From positions 124,001-188,000 of the forward strand of contig CAVNZM010000005.1 of assembly GCA_963693365.1 (NCBI GenBank): a stretch of DNA of 64,000 nt. The letters run 5' to 3'. The position numbers and the translations under genes were made by a program. This document shows positions 23,556 through 34,817 of the stretch, in pieces (positions within the stretch are counted from its first letter, which is position 1; each line of letters starts with the position of its first letter). Under the pieces are notes generated by a model. It saw only the letters and a list, made by a program, of their open reading frames with translations, was not told where the DNA came from and searched no databases. Source of the DNA: Amoebidium appalachense (lineage: Eukaryota; Ichthyosporea).

Positions 23556-24042
23556 TGTGTGTTGGCCTGGGGGGGGGGGATGGGGCATTGGGGGCATAAG
23601 GCTCTGGTTTGGTGTTGGTAAGTGCACATGCATGTGCGCAAGGAAGGCAGGAGCACAAAAGACAACTTGGGGCCACGTGCACTCGCACAAGTATGGGGGA
23701 TGCAGCATGTGTGCACGTGTATGGCAGGGGCCAAGGCCAGCACCAGCTCATAGCCTATCATGCACCAAATGCTACCGGTGGATTCCACACAGTAGTGTGT
23801 CATCTTGAAGCAGTTGTTGCTCCCTGCGTCTACATAGAGGCACGTGTAAACGACGTGTGTGTGTGTGAAGGTTTGTTATTCATATGCAGATTTAATAAAA
23901 ACAACGGACAGGACACAGCTTCGACAACACAGTCACTGGACTGGGTGAGAACACCAGTACTGCAGTGCAACTTGTTCCGCACAACATGGCAATCATCGCT
24001 CAATGCTCAGAGCCTCTACCGACATTATAACCGTTTATGTGC

Positions 24043-24113
<71 letters not shown>

Positions 24114-24425
24114 AGTGGGTGAGTGAGTGAGCGAGTGAATGTGTGTGTGTGTGTCACTATTTGTGTGGTGACGGTGTATGTGTGTGCATATGTGTACCTG
24201 TGTGCGTGCAATTATTTAGCACATGACACTTACAAAAATCTGAAAAAACCAATTGCACGAATAACCATGATACTACACCACCATTATCACATTTTGCTTA
24301 AACCAACTTGGCATAAAATTGCACCATGCCCGCTATGCATGGCGATTCAGGACTCTACATCAATAGGTCACAAGGCGCTAGTGTGTGTGTTGCATGCCTA
24401 CACACGTCCATGCCTAAAATAGCCA
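23556..24425. other. Spacer downstream of the coiled-coil gene
   Basis: Holds the 3' flank of the minus-strand gene ending at 24432, and (GT)n tracts at about 24040-24108. No coding region is supported. Confidence 0.5.
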
Positions 24426-24431
24426 CGTGTT

Positions 24432-27400
24432 CTATTTTTGGCGCTTATTAAACAGGCCCAAGTCATCCTCCACACTTGCTGCATTGGAAGGTCCCACGGG
24501 TGCCTGCTGTGATTGGCCGGCTGCCGAAGGGGGTGCAAATACCGGGGCGTTTGCTCTATTCTTGAACTGGGACGGATTGAAGAATGCCGGCATGGCCGGG
24601 GCTGCACCTTCATCTCCCTCTGCCTGCTGCTGGCTGGCCGGTGGCTGCTCAGCCACTGGCTGCTGGGTGGCCTTCTGCTTTCGATGCATGCCTGCAAACG
24701 GATTGGCCCCGCCAGATGTGGGTGGTGGGCCACCCGGCGGGGCCGGGCCCGGAGGGGGCATGGTCGGAGGGTTGGGCAAGGTGCCGGGCTGGGGCAGGGG
24801 GGGCACAGTGGCCGTGCTGGGTGCTGGGCCACTGGGTGGCGGTGGGCCAGGGGGCAGGTCGGGGCGGGGCTGTGAGGGTTTGCGCCCCCGTGGGCCGGCA
24901 GGGTGGGCTTGCTGCTGGGACGGTGCCGTGCCCTGGCTGGGGGGGCGGCTGGCCCCAGGCGGGTGGGCCTCGGGCTGGGGGGGGCAGGGGGGGTGTCGGG
25001 GTGTGCGGGGTGGGGGTGGGGCTGGCTGAGACAGGGGGGTAGGGCCCAGGCACGGGGGGAGGCTGTGCCCGAGGGGGCGCGCATGGGCCGTGGGCCACCA
25101 CGAGGGCCTGCACGTGGGCCCTGGGGGCGGACGGGGGCAGGGCCAGTGCGTGGCATGGGGGGGGTGGCGCTGCGCAGGGCTAGCTCGTCATTGGCTGCCC
25201 TCAGCTGCTGGGTCAGGCCCTCCCTCTCAGCCTCCCACTGCTGCTGCATGAGCACGTGCTCACTGCGCAGTCTGGCCACCTGCTCACTGTGTGCACGGTC
25301 GGCCAGCCTTGCAGCCTCCAGGTCCCTCGTGGCCCGGTCCAGGCGGGCCCGCAGCTGGCTGGTCTCGTCGTGAAAGAACTCTTTCATGACGTCAGCCTTG
25401 CCCTGCATGTCCCGCAGCTGGGCCTCTCTCTCCTCGGCCTGGGCTCGTGCCCCCTCGGCCATGGCCCGCAGGCCCTCCATCTCCCGCTGCAGCTCCTGCA
25501 GGCGGGCCTCATGCTGTGACGTCATGCTGTCCACGGTGCGCTGCAGGCGGGCCACGTCCTGGCCAACGCCCTTCATTGCACTTGCATACTGCCTTCTTTC
25601 CTCGTCCAGCTGCCCCCTCATCTGCTGAACGGCCGCACTGTCCCCGTCCAGGCCCTTGCCCTCAGCCTCCCACCGTGCCACCATGGCTCTCAGGGCGCCC
25701 ACCTCCTCGTTGACTGCCGCCAGCCTGCCCTCCAGGCCCACCCTGTCTGCTGCGGCCTGCACCCTCCTGCTCTCTGCCTCAGCCTCAGCCCTGACTGCCC
25801 GTGCCTCCCACTCACTGGCCTGGTGCCGGGCATCTGCGGCTGCCTGGGCTGCATCGGCCAATGCCTGCCTCAGGTCGGCCACCTTAGCACTCTGGCGCTG
25901 TAGCTGCTCCTTCTGGGCCGTGGCTTCACGCTGCAGCCTGTCGTTCTCCTGCAGCAGGGCATGGTGCACGAGGTCCCCCTCCCCCTCGCCCTGGGCCTTA
26001 GTCTCCTGCTGCTGCTGCAGCTGGTGGGTCAGCTGCATGTTGATGGTGCTCAGGGTGGCCACGTCCTGGCCCAGCCGGGCCACCTCAGCCCTCAGGCCCT
26101 CAACCAATGGCCCACTAGCCTGGGCCTGGTAGCGTGCCTGGTCCAGCTCATACTGCAGGGTCTCCACCTGGCCCTGCGCCTCCCGTGCCCTCTGATTGGC
26201 TGCTTCGGCCTCGCCCCGTGCCCGGTCAGCCGCCTGCTGCAGCTTGGCCTCCAGCTCTGCATTTCGGGCTGGGCCAGGTGACCCGCCACTGCAGCACAGG
26301 GCCAGCAGCAGTATAGGGGTCAGCAGCAGGCCACTGGCCAAAGCAGCCAGGTGGACTGCAGCCCAGGGGTCAGTCAGCACAATATCTAGCTGGCGCTCGA
26401 TTGCCTCCAGGCCCCCTGCACCCAGCAGGGCAAGGTCTGCCCTCTGCTGCTGCAATGCCTTTCTCTCCTCCTCGAACTGCACCAGTAGTCGCTCCACATG
26501 CGCACGGTCTGCTGCCAGCACCTGCCTCTCGGCCTCGATCTTGGCTGGGTCCCCACCTAGGGGCACACCAACCTGCGGCACGCCATGCACAGGGGGTCGG
26601 GGGGCGGGCGAGGGCATGGGGACCGGTGGTAGAGGCCCAGGGGTGGGCACGTGTGGCGGGGGCGGGGGCGGGGGGTGGGGGTGGCATCTGGAACCTGGGC
26701 AAGGGAGGCTAGAAGGGCCGCCGTGCGTGCTGCTGCCTCCTCCTGTTCTCTCTTCTCTCTATCCTCCCTCTCTCGCTCCTCCCTTTCTCTCTGTTCCCTC
26801 TCTCTTTGCTCAACTTCTTCTATCTTCCGGCGTTTTGCCTCCTCCTCATCTCTCTTCACCCTGTCCTCTTGCTCCTTCTTCTCCCTCTCCCCTCTCTCCT
26901 TTGCAGTCATCTGTCTCTGTATAATCTCCTGCTCCTGCTCCTGCCTCTCCATCTCCAGCCTCTGCCTCTCCGCCCTCTCCCTCTCCTCCCTCTCCTTTGC
27001 AAGTCTGGCCTGCATCTCCGTCTCCCTCCTCTTCCTCTCCTCCTCCTCCCTCACCCTCTTCTCCTCCTCCTCTCTCTCCCTCCTCTCCCTCTCCTCCCTT
27101 TCTTCCTTCTCCCTCATTGCCTTTTCATTAGCGGCTGCCTCCCTCCCTCTTTCTCTTCTCCTCTTCCTCCTTCAGTCGTGCAGCCAGCATCTGTTCTACC
27201 AGTCTCTCTTCTTCCTCCTTCTTTCTCTCTTCCTCTTTCTTTCCTTCCTCCCCCACCTCTTCCTTCTTCTCTCCCTCCTTCCCATCCTCTCCCTGTACGA
27301 CCACATCACTCCTCCCACGCACCACTTCCTCTTGTGCTGTCTGCACGGTCCCTTCAACCTGTGTCTGTGTCTCCGTAGCACCTGTGGCTGTGGTTTCCAG

Positions 27401-28317
27401 GGTGCGGGGTGTGGGCACCGGTGCTGGTGTGGGGGGTGGTGCCTGTGTGTCGGTGGTGGTGGTGGCTGTAAGGGGGGTCTGGACACTGCTGGGTGTGGGC
27501 ACAGGGGTCGGGGGTGGCTGCGGTGCTGCATTGGTGCCTGCAGGGGGCTGGCTGGCTGGGCTGGGGGGGGGCACGTGCTGGGCGTTCTCTCTCTGCTGCC
27601 TCTCCTGCTCCCTCTTCCTCTCCTCCCTCCCTCCGCACCCGCTCTATCCACTCTCGTTTAAACCTCTCCTCCTCCGTCCTCTTCTCCTCTTCTCTATTCT
27701 TCTCTTCCTCCGCCCTCTTCTCTTCTCTCTTCCTCTCCTCCTCCACCCTCTTCTCCTCTTCTCTCTTCCTCTCTTCCTCCACCCTCTTCCTCTCCTCCTC
27801 CTCCTTCCTCTTTCTTTCTTCCTCCTTCTTCCTTTCCTCCTCCGCTTTCTTCTCTTCCTCCCTCTTCCTCTCCTCCTCCTCCCCTCTCTTTCTCTCTTCC
27901 TCCTTCGCAGCCGCCTCTCTCTCCTCCCCCTCCCTCCTCCTCTGCTCCTCATCCACCTTCCTTTTTTGGAGCCTCCTCTCCACCTCCTCCTCTATGCGTG
28001 CCTGCTGTCTCTTCCTCTCCTCCTCCTGCTCCCTCATCAATTCCTCTCTCAATTGCCGCTTCAACTCTTCCACGTCTGTGCCCTGACCAACCGCGGGGGG
28101 TGCTGCTGTTGGTGTTACCCCCCCAGACGTGGGTGTACGAACCACGGGAATTTCCTGTTTGGGGGTGTCTATTGGAATCTCAGGGGGGTTTACTGGGTCG
28201 GTTTCACCGCCCCTTTCACCGGCCTTGCGAAGGAGTTCGTGCATCTGCTGCTCCTCCTCCCCCCCTGCAATTGCCCACTCATCTTTGACAGCATCTATGT
28301 TGTCTGCAAGGCCATCC

Positions 28318-28373
<56 letters not shown>

Positions 28374-28525
28374 GTTGGTTTGTGCACGTGAGTGAGGCTT
28401 GTTCATCCACTTCTTAATCAGACGGAAGTCATAGATCGGAGAAAAAGAGAAGGTCGGGGAAGGGGGGGGGGGGGGGGGGGGGGGGTATAGGCAGGCAAGA
28501 GGAAGTTTCAAAATCGCACCTGCAG

Positions 28526-28598
<73 letters not shown>

Positions 28599-28786
28599 CC
28601 CCTCCCCTCCCCGCCCCTCCCCCTCCCCTGTCAGTCCTCCCTCTGCCCCCCCCCCCTCCTCCACCTCCCCCCGTCCCCCCCAGCACTAAGACGGAACAAT
28701 GAGTGTAAGGGCCATGTGGGTTCTGGGAAAAGGCTGCAGCGCCCGTGTTGGCAAACACATGTGCCTTGGGTGGCAGGCGGCGGCGG

Positions 28787-28824
<38 letters not shown>

Positions 28825-29330
28825 TAGGATGCAGCACATGGAAAGACACAGAGTGCATCAGCGGCAGAGCCCAGGGAGTTGGTTTGCGCCGGGGGAGGGG
28901 GGAGGGGGGAGGGGGGGGTTTGAATGTGCCATAGGTATGGAAGTACACAGTCACAACGGATACAAAATGCAGAGTGCAAACCACACAGAGAGAGTCTCAA
29001 TAACAAACAGCCCAGAGGTTAGCGTGGGGAGGGGGGGGGGGGGAGGGGGGGGGGGCGGCGAGAGAGAGAGAAAGGAAGGGGGGGGGGGGGGGGAGGGGGG
29101 GAGAGAGAGATAGAAAGAGAGCAAGGAAAGGACGGGGGGGGGGGGGGGGGGGGAGGGGGAAGAGAAGGGGTGGTGGTGGTGGGGGAGGGGGAGAAAGAGA
29201 GAGAGAGAGAGAGAGAGAGTCGGAGAGAAAGAAGCAAAAGGGAGAGAGAACGGAGAGAAGAGGGACAAAGAGTAAGACGAGAGAGAAAGAGAAAGGCATA
29301 AACAAGAGCAAGAGAAAAGAGGGGGGGGGG

Positions 29331-29370
<40 letters not shown>

Positions 29371-29444
29371 GGGGAGAGAGGGTGGGAGGGAGGGTGGGAG
29401 AGAGCAAAAAGCCAGAGAGAGGGGGGAAGAGAGAGAGAGGGGGG

Positions 29445-29532
<88 letters not shown>

Positions 29533-29616
29533 GGGGATAGAGGGTGGGAGTGAGGGTGGGAGAGAGCAAAAAGCCAGAGAGAGGGGGGAAGAGAGAGAGG
29601 GGGGGGGGGGAGGGGG

Positions 29617-29710
<94 letters not shown>

Positions 29711-30453
29711 ACTGCCAGAGCATGGCATACTTGCATGTCCAATATTGCCTTGCTAACACCCACAGAGAAACAGGAAACGTAGATGATCGAACACACCCAC
29801 TGCAATGCTCTAGAATGCAAACAACATCCCCCCCCCCCCCCCCCCCCCCATCTTATCTTCCCCGTGTCGATTGCAACCCACAAACCCCTAATCTGCAGTG
29901 CGCTTACTAATCTGAAAAACCACACCCAATCGCCGACCCACACCCACATGCCCACTACGTTCCTCTGGCTGCTTTAAGAGGACAACTTAGAAAGCTGTCC
30001 AGGGAGTACTTTCTGATTCCTCCCCCCCCCCATACAAACACACACACACATCACAACACCACTGCCATTCCACCACCACCTGCACACACACATTCTCCCC
30101 CCCACCAGCTATCAAGAGCAAGAACGAATAAGAAAAAAAGAACAAATTCACAGACCAAAACAACACTCTCCTTCCCGACCGGTGACAACCCCCCCCCTCC
30201 CCCCTCCCCTATATGGCCAAGTTTCTCACTGCCACCCATGCACAAGAAATCGAAACCAAACAGTGGCAGCATAAAGTATATCTTGAAACTAGTACCCCCC
30301 CCCCCCCCCCCCCCCCCCCCTTTTCAAGGATGCCATTCCCCACCCTCGCCCGCCTGCACCGACACCACCACGAGACCTCCCCCACACCAAGTCCGGCCTG
30401 GCCTCGCTAACCCATTCACAACATGGAATCCCCCTGCCCCATCTCTCCTCTCC

Positions 30454-30488
<35 letters not shown>

Positions 30489-30709
30489 ACTGTCTTCCCC
30501 ACCCCTCTCCCCCTTCCCCCAACCACCCTCCCCAATAGGGCAAAGAAGGTACCCGCAAACACCTCTTTCCCCTGGCCCCTCAGGTCCCCATCCCCCTTCC
30601 CGTAAAAGCGCATATACAAAACGCAGCATCACCCCCCCCCCCCCCCTCCACCCGTCCTCACACGGGTACAAAGCAGATGAACTCCCCCCCGGGTACAAAG
30701 CAGATGAAC

Positions 30710-30741
<32 letters not shown>

Positions 30742-30895
30742 ACCCACACACACCAAAACAGCACACACAGACACACACCGACACACACACACACACAAAC
30801 AAACACACACACACACACACCTGCTGCTTGTCCTCTGCCGTGGCTGCAGCCAGAGAGGCAGCCAGCAGCAGGGCCAGCCAATAGCGTCGACCCAT
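24432..30895 (-). CDS. TANGO1-like membrane/coiled-coil/Pro-rich protein
   Basis: Exon 1 (30821-30895) encodes a signal peptide, MGRRYWLALLLAASLAAATA, then EDKQQ before a (GT)n-rich donor. The main exon starts at 28316 (DGLADNIDAVKDEW) in matching phase and runs to TAG at 24432-24434. In order: about 500 residues of Glu/Lys/Arg-rich helix with a Thr/Pro-rich patch, a linker, one membrane span (near 26290-26360, GLLLTPILLLALCC), about 350 residues of coiled coil, then a Pro-rich tail with NPFAGMHRKQK and AFFNPSQF, ending LGLFNKRQK. Signal peptide, single span, cytosolic coil and Pro-rich tail resemble TANGO1/cTAGE5 ER-exit-site proteins; no lumenal SH3-like domain was found. The frame breaks at about 27620-27637, 27137-27150, 26656-26684 and 24810-25140, all purine or G-rich tracts. 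Function is inference; small exons between 28320 and 30820 may be missing. Confidence 0.6.
28321..28372 (+). repeat. (GT)n, sense (CA)n abutting an acceptor
   Basis: On the minus strand this is a (CA)n tract running into the ACAAG acceptor at 28317. It pairs in principle with the (GT)n tract at the other end of the same intron (plus-strand CA at 30780-30820). Confidence 0.9.
28531..28595 (+). repeat. (CT)n microsatellite
   Basis: About 65 bases of CT repeat inside the intron of the minus-strand coiled-coil gene. Confidence 0.97.
29020..29707 (+). repeat. Large (GA)n / G-run satellite block
   Basis: Nearly 700 bases of purine-only or purine-rich sequence. It contains long (GA)n blocks (about 29455-29527 and 29620-29707) and two similar segments with GGGTGGGAG...AGAGAGCAAAAAGCCAGAG, separated by about 180 bases. 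Confidence 0.95.
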
Positions 30896-31114
30896 TCTCA
30901 GTGCCCCTGCATAGCCCTGAGAGAGGAGAGTCAGTGGTGCTGGTGGGGGAGTGGGGGGGAAGGGGGACCTCTCTCTCTCTCTCTCTCTCCGTGTGTGTGT
31001 GTGTGTGTGTGTGCGTGCATGTCACGGTGGGTGCGCGTGCGTGCGTGCGTGTAATGTGCGCTTGTGTGTGTGTTCGCCAAGCATGTGTGCGCAATCGAGC
31101 GGACTGCTGTGATG

Positions 31115-31118
<4 letters not shown>

Positions 31119-31180
<62 letters not shown>
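31119..31180 (+). repeat. (GT)n microsatellite
   Basis: Pure GT repeat in GT/GC-rich sequence upstream of the coiled-coil gene. Confidence 0.97.
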
Positions 31181-31188
<8 letters not shown>

Positions 31189-31861
31189 CGTACCTTTGTG
31201 TGTGCGCCCACATGCTTGCGCTTGCGGCGTATATGTGTGCGTGCGTGCGTGCGTGTGTGTGTGTGTGTGTGTGCAGGTGTGTGTGTGTGTTTCTCTTTGT
31301 ACTCGTGTCTGCTGCATGTGGGGATATATCCGTGCTGGTGCTGACGTGAAGCTTGTGTACCTGTGCACACGTGTGTGCTTGCGTGCGCCTCGCAACTATC
31401 TATGTGATTACTGTGTGTGTTAACGGCCTGCCTGCACGTGCGCTCTGTGTCCAGCTGCCTTGCGTGCTGGCCACTCTACCTGCAGTCATACTCATGCACA
31501 CACCGAGTGAACTTGTGTCTTTGGCAACTTCTACAGCAGCTTCCACTCTCTCCATCGCCGTGCACACTACCACACCAAGAAACCCTGCCCGCAACTCCTC
31601 TCCCTCCCCCAAAACAACGGCAAAATAAGTGACACGTTCACCTGCAGGTTTTGGAAGCAAATCATGATAGTGGCTCCAAACCTTATCCACCGCGCTTAGT
31701 CACACTCGCTTTAGCACGCGCGCGCGAGTGTGTGTGTGTGTGTTTTGGGGCCCCGGTTTAGTGATTAAGAAGGAATTTAAAGAGGCGCCAACACGTCAAA
31801 CCGTGTAAACCTTAATATAGAACACAATCATATTCTCGTTTCTCCATGGGCAGCCTTCCAC

Positions 31862-31868
31862 TATAAAA
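31862..31868 (+). promoter_or_regulatory. Orphan TATA box
   Basis: CTATAAAACCC in an upstream-like context, but I could find no coding exon downstream on the plus strand before 34818. Confidence 0.3.
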
Positions 31869-32169
31869 CCCAGAAACTGGGTACGCTTTACACAACCATT
31901 AGCAAAAAGCCATCAATATTGAACTTACCTGCTAGCTTCAGTGTGAATGCGTGGCACCAGCAGTCGCAGCTGAATATTAGCTATAAACTTGTGCTGTTGG
32001 CTTGGAATGGGCTCGTAGAAGTGTGGGCTACTCTAGGTATAAGAGATTTTCAAGTTGGAGTTCACGTCCCAGCACACAGCAACCAAAAAAAAATACATTT
32101 TTTTTGGCGCGTGCGCCGCGTACGCGGCATGCTGTGATTGGTCGAATAACAACTGGGTTCAGAAAATTA

Positions 32170-32179
32170 CCATATATGG
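32170..32179. promoter_or_regulatory. CCATATATGG decamer
   Basis: Palindromic CArG-type site in intergenic sequence (ttaccatatatggttg). Confidence 0.4.
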
Positions 32180-33222
32180 TTGTGGTCCGGAAGAATGCAG
32201 AGGAGCAAAACAGATGTGTGATTAGCAACCAATCACAATAGGAGCTTGCAGGTCACAGTTATGTAACCGTTTTTCTACAGTACGTGTAGTAAGTGGTTCC
32301 GCGGTTTTCTCTTGACGATTGGATGTGGCTGCTCCGCCCCCACCCCCTCTCCTCCCCCTTCATTCCCCCCCTTCCCCTTTTCTCTCTCTCTCTCTTCCCC
32401 CCCTCTCCGCTTTCTTCCCTCCCCTCCCCCTTCTCCCCCCCCCCCCCCCCCCCCCCAGCTCCCCCCCCCCCTCCCTCCCCCCCCCCTCACCGTCTCTCAA
32501 TACCACCTTCGCTATCACCTTCAACCCACCCATCGTACGCGTGACATCCTTAACCCTCCCTCCCCCCGGGACCACAAAGCCCCTTGCCTCGCGCCCCCCT
32601 CACCACTACCACCGCTACCACCCCTTGAACACACCCGGACCCCCTCCCTCCTCTGGATCCCCCAACATAAGTCTAGTCAGGAATAATAACGTGCCTAGTT
32701 GGTCCTTTCCGTTTGTAAAAAATATTCAGGTAACTCAGTGCTCTTATATCAAGAAACCCTCTTCTGCACGCGGTGACATTCCTCCTTGCACGACCCAAAC
32801 CCCGACCCATTCAAAGCTGCCCGTTTCATTTTGGACAGCAGGGAGCCTGCAAACTTTATCGTTTGTCGTGCTAGCTATAATTACCAATATTTGCCCTGAC
32901 GAATTTAGCCCATTAGTCCTAAGCACTCCCCCCCTCCCTCCCCCCCCCTCACCCCCTCTCTCTCCCCTTGACACGATGATCTTCAGCTGGGTATATTCAG
33001 GTGCCACGTATGTACAGGGTGTTCGAGCACATTCCCAGGTTTATCTGCCTTCGTTGCCTACCCCCCCACGGACGCAAACATTCAGCGGGTCGAAGAACAC
33101 GCGAAGTTCCTGAATTGAACTGAATGAATGGCCCGGTAGAGTCGAGGTCAACTGAGCCCCGTTTACTACGGTAGTGCGTGTGTGCACGCGTGTACATGTG
33201 CACCGTGCGTGTGGGTGTTTGT

Positions 33223-33385
33223 CAGGGATGGCTCGGTCAGTGGCCGGATGGGCGGGTTTGCGCAAAGGCCGGGTGGATCTCGGGCCAGGTCGTCTATTTT
33301 TCGGTCCCTTGCGGGTTGGTTCTCGGGTTTTAGACTCCGTGACGGGGTTGACCCGTGGGTAAACCTCGGGTGTTAGAGATGTGTG

Positions 33386-33460
<75 letters not shown>

Positions 33461-33528
33461 GTGTGTGTGTGTGTGTGTGTGCCGGTGTGTGTGCACGTGT
33501 GTGTGTGTGCACGTGTGTGTGTGTGCAC

Positions 33529-33566
<38 letters not shown>

Positions 33567-33604
33567 CTGAGTGTGTGTGTGTGTATCTGTGTGTGTGTGC
33601 GTGC

Positions 33605-33672
<68 letters not shown>

Positions 33673-33946
33673 CATGTTTGTGTATACTGTGCTGTTATTG
33701 GCTCTTCGGGCTGTCCCTGACAACCAATTAACAATCCAATCTTGCTGCCTATTTTGGGTAATGTATCATACTTTACCCCGACCCGTCGCGAACTGGCCGG
33801 GTCAGGGCCTTCGGTCGGGCTGGGTACGGGTCCGACCCGCCGGGTCAAAAAGTTGACCGGGTTTGGGGGAAAATGCGCCGGGCCGGGGTTGGGTATTGCC
33901 GACCCGTACGGGTTGGTTCTCGGCCACCCGACCCGGTCCATCCCTG
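33223..33946. mobile_element. Candidate non-autonomous hAT-like element
   Basis: The left end CAGGGATGGCTCGGTCAGTGG is matched in inverse at the right end (reverse complement CAGGGATGGACCGGGTC). Subterminal regions on both sides are full of CGGGT/ACCCG words, and GGGTTGGTTCTCGG occurs on both sides (33313 and 33910). The middle is a 300-bp (GT)n block. CAGGG ends are typical of hAT transposons. I see no clear 8-bp target duplication and no transposase frame. Confidence 0.45.
33381..33671 (+). repeat. (GT)n block, interrupted
   Basis: Three long GT runs (about 33381-33457, 33530-33563 and 33611-33671) with GTGCACGTGT-type interruptions, inside the candidate hAT-like element. Confidence 0.97.
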
Positions 33947-34180
33947 TTTCTGAGCCCTCGCTTGCCAACCTGTACGCGATTTCCTGAGCTCTTGAGTGTT
34001 TGCCTCTCATACTAGAGACGGTGTTGTCGTTATCAACTCGTGCGTTGTGAGTCATTCGGAATGTTTAATCCACACACACCCTGTCACGTGTACAGCACCC
34101 TTCACAAACACGTGCTTTCGTTGAGTTCACTTCTGTGCACTGAGGACGAAAACAAACACGGGACAGACACGAGACAGTTA

Positions 34181-34381
34181 CCATATATGGTTATATACCT
34201 CCCTTGAATGAATGCATCCAATCACAACGCACGAGTGTAGCATGTCACCCGAATATGTGACTAGCAACCAATCCAAAGGGGGCATGGCATAAGGGCAAAA
34301 TTGCGCGGGTACATAAACCAAACACAACATTCGCGAATGCAGAACACTGTGAAGTTTCAACCAAGTTGGCAAGAGTTTTAG
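34181..34381 (+). promoter_or_regulatory. GST1 promoter and 5'UTR exon
   Basis: A CCATATATGG decamer (34181-34190), CCAAT boxes near 34218 and 34269, and a TATA-like ACATAAACC (34311-34319) precede a leader exon ending at 34381 (gagttttag). Donor GTATGT starts at 34382. The acceptor is the C-run cccccag ending at 34812, five bases before the GST1 start codon. This is a 5'UTR intron like that of CBS. Confidence 0.55.
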
Positions 34382-34817
34382 GTATGTTTGCTATGACAAC
34401 ATCATATGGGCCCCTTAAATAGTCTGGTTTGCTTCGAGCTTTTAGCCCCCGTATCTCACGCTTTTGCGGTTGTCGCCCCTTCGAATTCCCCTTCTCTTCC
34501 CCCCTTCTGCCTCTCTCAAGGGCACAGCATTGTGGACATGACCGGGGCGGCCACCTTCACATGTGACTGACCCCCCCCCCCCCCCCCCCGACCCTCTCCT
34601 CCCCCCCTTGCCCCCTCCCCCTATCTACCCCCCCCTTGCCCCGTTCCCCTTTCTACCCCCCCCCCCCCCCCTTGCCCCCTCCCATTCTTTACCCCACCTT
34701 GCCCCCTTCCCCTCTCCACCCGCCCCCCTTGCCCCCCCCCCCCCCCCCCACCCCCCTACCCCCCCCCCCCCCCCACCCCCCCCCCCCACCCCCACCCCAC
34801 CCCGCCCCCCAGCCACG

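Larger units (their letters stand above)
30896..33200. other. Gene-poor spacer upstream of the coiled-coil gene
   Basis: Contains GT/GC-rich repeats to about 31440. A stretch open on both strands (31400-31690) has no family match and no convincing ATG. AT-rich sequence follows, then C-rich runs at 32330-32490. A TATAAAA and a CCATATATGG decamer are listed separately. No gene is supported. Confidence 0.4.

Noticed and set aside
23010-23808. 200-270-codon frames on both strands over the 41-bp repeat
   Set aside because: Produced by the stop-free minisatellite unit; no start context or homology.
31400-31690. Minus-strand frame (YFAVVLGEGEELRAGFLGVVV)
   Set aside because: No ATG start in frame, an equally open plus-strand frame overlaps, and no domain is recognisable.
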